Below, piece by piece: positions 61,831 through 64,000 of a stretch of DNA of 64,000 bases. Origin of the DNA: Nipponacmea schrenckii (Eukaryota > Mollusca > Gastropoda > Lottiidae). The DNA lies in contig CM060202.1 in the NCBI GenBank assembly GCA_030562195.1, positions 6,882,001-6,946,000 of the forward strand. The letters are read 5' to 3'. Every line of letters starts with the position of its first letter. Position 1 is the first letter of the stretch. Under the pieces are notes generated by a model. It searched no databases. It saw nothing but the letters and a program-made list of their open reading frames with translations, and was not told where the DNA came from. The translations under genes and the position numbers were made by a program.

Positions 61831-62703
61831 GTCGTCGTCTAGTCTTGTAATGTCCAAATACTCATACCGTAAAGAAAAAACGTCCAGTTTTAAATCAGTG
61901 ATCTAAATTTAGCACATTATCTTATTGCAAATTCACATCAATTCATACATGCATGTCGTTAGTTTTCGTCATCGAAAATTCGCAAATGATGAAACTCATT
62001 GTCTAGCATTTATTGTATAGATTCTGGGATGGTGTCATTTTTCACCGACATAACACTCTCTACAATTTCATCGTCGCTCGGTCTGTCCTCTGTAATAATA
62101 TCTTCGTCGACTTTTAAAAAATCGTCCAGTCTTACGGTATCTAGTGCATCGGTAAATTTATTCACCTCGTACCAAATTCTCTTCAATTCACCTACACGCA
62201 TGTCGTTATTTTCGTCATCGGATTCGGAATTTTATGTGCTTTGTACGTAGCCATGTTGATGTTGAGAATCGAATGACACTTGAAGTCGTTATTTACGATT
62301 TCGCCGTATATTTATTGTTTTGACCGGTAACCAAAATGAATATCTTGGGACTGTGGGTGAACAGAGGAGGACAAAAGGATTACACAAAAGTTAATTAAGT
62401 TTCAATGATAAATAACAATTGAAGTAGGGAGTCGGGAGGTGTGAAATTCTGTACCAATTTATTGCCGTGATTGGGTTGATTAAGATTATCGGTTAATTAT
62501 GACTAATCCATTCGTAATAACCATTAATTTTGGTACACAGGGTGTCAATTTCTATTCGTAATTACCGAAAATTCGCTACTGGCATTTCGTTTTATCCATT
62601 TATTTTTCAATGAAATTAGTGCAGTGAAAAACGGGACTTTTAAATGTGTTCGTTATTACCGGTTTTTCGGTATAAGCATGTTCGTTATAAGTGAGGACCA
62701 CTG
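61831..62703 (-). pseudogene. Internally deleted Tigger/pogo transposon
   Basis: At the right end, the minus strand reads CAGTGGTCCTCACTTATAAC, a pogo/Tigger-type terminus, flanked by TA (62704-62705). Further in, an ATG at about 62252 opens a short transposase-like start, and 62201-62010 encodes MRVGELKRIWYEV, then DDFLKVDEDI and SDDEIVESV, like the acidic C-terminus of Tigger-type (DDE) transposases. The catalytic core is absent and no left inverted terminus was found at 61831. It is a dead remnant inserted in a 102-bp repeat unit. Confidence 0.7.
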
Positions 62704-63140
62704 TATTAAGAACTATTAAAAAGTGTTCATCACAATTAAGTCACAGAACCAAATTGCAAGTTGACCTGTGTTTAATAGTTTTTTTGTCTATTGAAATGTA
62801 TTGAGCAGTATTAAAAAATCTTCATCATAATTAGTTTAGAATACCAGAATGCAAGTTAAATTGTGTTAAACATTTTTCATCAGGATAACTTCAAATGATC
62901 AATCACTGATTTGTTGAGCATTTTTATTTTAAATTTTTCATCCATGTTATTTTAGAAAATCAATAAACCCTGTAATGAGAAGTTTAAAACAATTATATAA
63001 TTTGTTGTTCATTCATTTAGATTGACTGTTATTGAATGATGCTGAACTGTTTTTCAGTTGTCATCAAGACTTGTTTAAGTAGTTGTCTGTTGAATTTTAT
63101 TATTTAAAAGTTCTTAATCAAATAACCATTTAAATTTCAG
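62704..63140. repeat. Last 102-bp unit and second copy of its flank
   Basis: TATTAAGAACTATTAAAAAG resumes the tandem array at once after the transposon's TA, followed by the same unique flank as 61540-61830. Confidence 0.85.
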
Positions 63141-63389
63141 GCTGTGTGATTAGTTTTATTGCTCCAAATGACTGATTAATATCAAGAAGACTGAAGACTG
63201 TTGTTTTAAATTCACTGATTTATATTTGCAATTTTCTATGATTTGAAAACAACAATCAACATCCTGGATTAGTTTTGATGACATCATAAATACCATGAAG
63301 ACCATTTTAAACTACAAGTAAATATGTTTTACTTTGTCTTATCTCAATATATAATACAATATTACCCCCACCCTCATCAATTTTTACTA

Positions 63390-63653
63390 CAGTGAAACCC
63401 TTCAAACTCATCTTCTATAAACCGGCATCCCCGGCCTGTATACCAGCATATTTGAAAAGTCCTGGCCGAATCATTATATAATACATAGGAGATAAATCCC
63501 AGTAAGCCGTTGATGGCATAAAAGATGAATACGACACATGCTAATTAATCACTAATCTAGTTAATTAAGCTTTTATGTATTACCACTTCTATAGGTAAAC
63601 CGGCAACCCCTGCAAACAGGCCTACAGCCTGTCGGTTAAGAGGGGCTTCACTG
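63390..63653. mobile_element. TA-flanked MITE, pogo/Tigger-like ends
   Basis: Left CAGTGAAACCCTTCAAAC, right GAGGGGCTTCACTG (inward CAGTGAAGCCCC), with TA on both sides (63388-63389, 63654-63655). 264 bp, no ORF. CAGT ends and a TA target fit pogo/Tigger-type transposons. Confidence 0.75.
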
Positions 63654-64000
63654 TATTCCCAATAAATCAGTCGCTTGGGGTATGCTAGTCTCTTGGGGCA
63701 TGCTGTTATTTTTTGAACTTGTGCACTGACCCCCATTCATGCCATTTACTCCCTATACCACCTATATAATATTCAGATCTGTGTATCGTAGATGTCTTCC
63801 TTTATCTTTGAATATGAAAATATTCAGATCTTCTATACCAGACATTGTAAAATATTATCACATATATCACTTATATGATATAAAACAGGTCTTTGAGGGC
63901 TATTCTAGATCACATCTGTTGTTAGTATAAAATATTGATAAATAAAAAAAAAAGTGCTGATGCGTAGGAAGCTTTTTCAGTTACCCAGCCTTAAAGGGCC
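63654..64000. other. Window end, nothing recognised
   Basis: Contains short repeats of TCTATACCA / TATTCAGATCT type; no gene seen. Confidence 0.4.

Overview
This is an AT-rich eukaryotic genomic window from an animal, most likely a lophotrochozoan and probably a mollusc. The evidence is spliced genes with GT-AG introns, metazoan immunoglobulin-superfamily (IgSF) adhesion receptors, tRNA-derived SINEs, several MITE families, many minisatellites, and an element built like the bivalve 'pearl' elements (a tetranucleotide tract followed by about 170-bp core repeats). The species call is inference. There is no sign of operons, CRISPR or phage.

Two convergent genes carry nearly all the coding sequence. 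Gene A (+ strand, exons 12754-23117) is the 3' part of a single-pass receptor: five Ig-type domains, one fibronectin III domain, a transmembrane segment, and a proline-rich cytoplasmic tail split over very small exons. Its 5' signal-peptide exon was not found. The two Ig domains nearest the membrane have lost the canonical disulfide cysteines. Gene B (- strand, exons 53884-29294) is complete from ATG to stop in 12 coding exons and encodes 688 residues: signal peptide, five canonical Ig domains, transmembrane segment, and a tyrosine-containing tail ending in Thr-Asn-Val. It is recognisable as a Kirre/NEPH (KIRREL) family adhesion protein. The stop codons lie about 6.2 kb apart, tail to tail.

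Layout: 1-12753 has no recognised exon and holds minisatellites, a SINE, a pearl-like element and MITEs. 12754-23117 is gene A. 23118-29293 is the convergent intergenic region, with a 28-bp minisatellite and a 260-bp tandem duplication. 29294-53884 is gene B, with large introns full of repeats. 53885-64000 lies upstream of gene B and holds a TTAA-flanked MITE with perfect inverted termini, a ~102-bp tandem array, a deleted Tigger/pogo transposon copy and a TA-flanked MITE.

Functionally, Kirre/NEPH proteins bind nephrin/SNS-type partners (Ig domains plus one membrane-proximal FN3) in the irre cell recognition module. Gene A has that general architecture, so the pair may be a linked adhesion system, but orthology of gene A to nephrin is not shown. 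The most unusual structure is in gene B intron 8: about eleven 65-69 bp tandem copies of the transmembrane exon's own 3' splice site plus the first ~50 bases of that exon, giving a ladder of potential acceptor sites just upstream of the real one.
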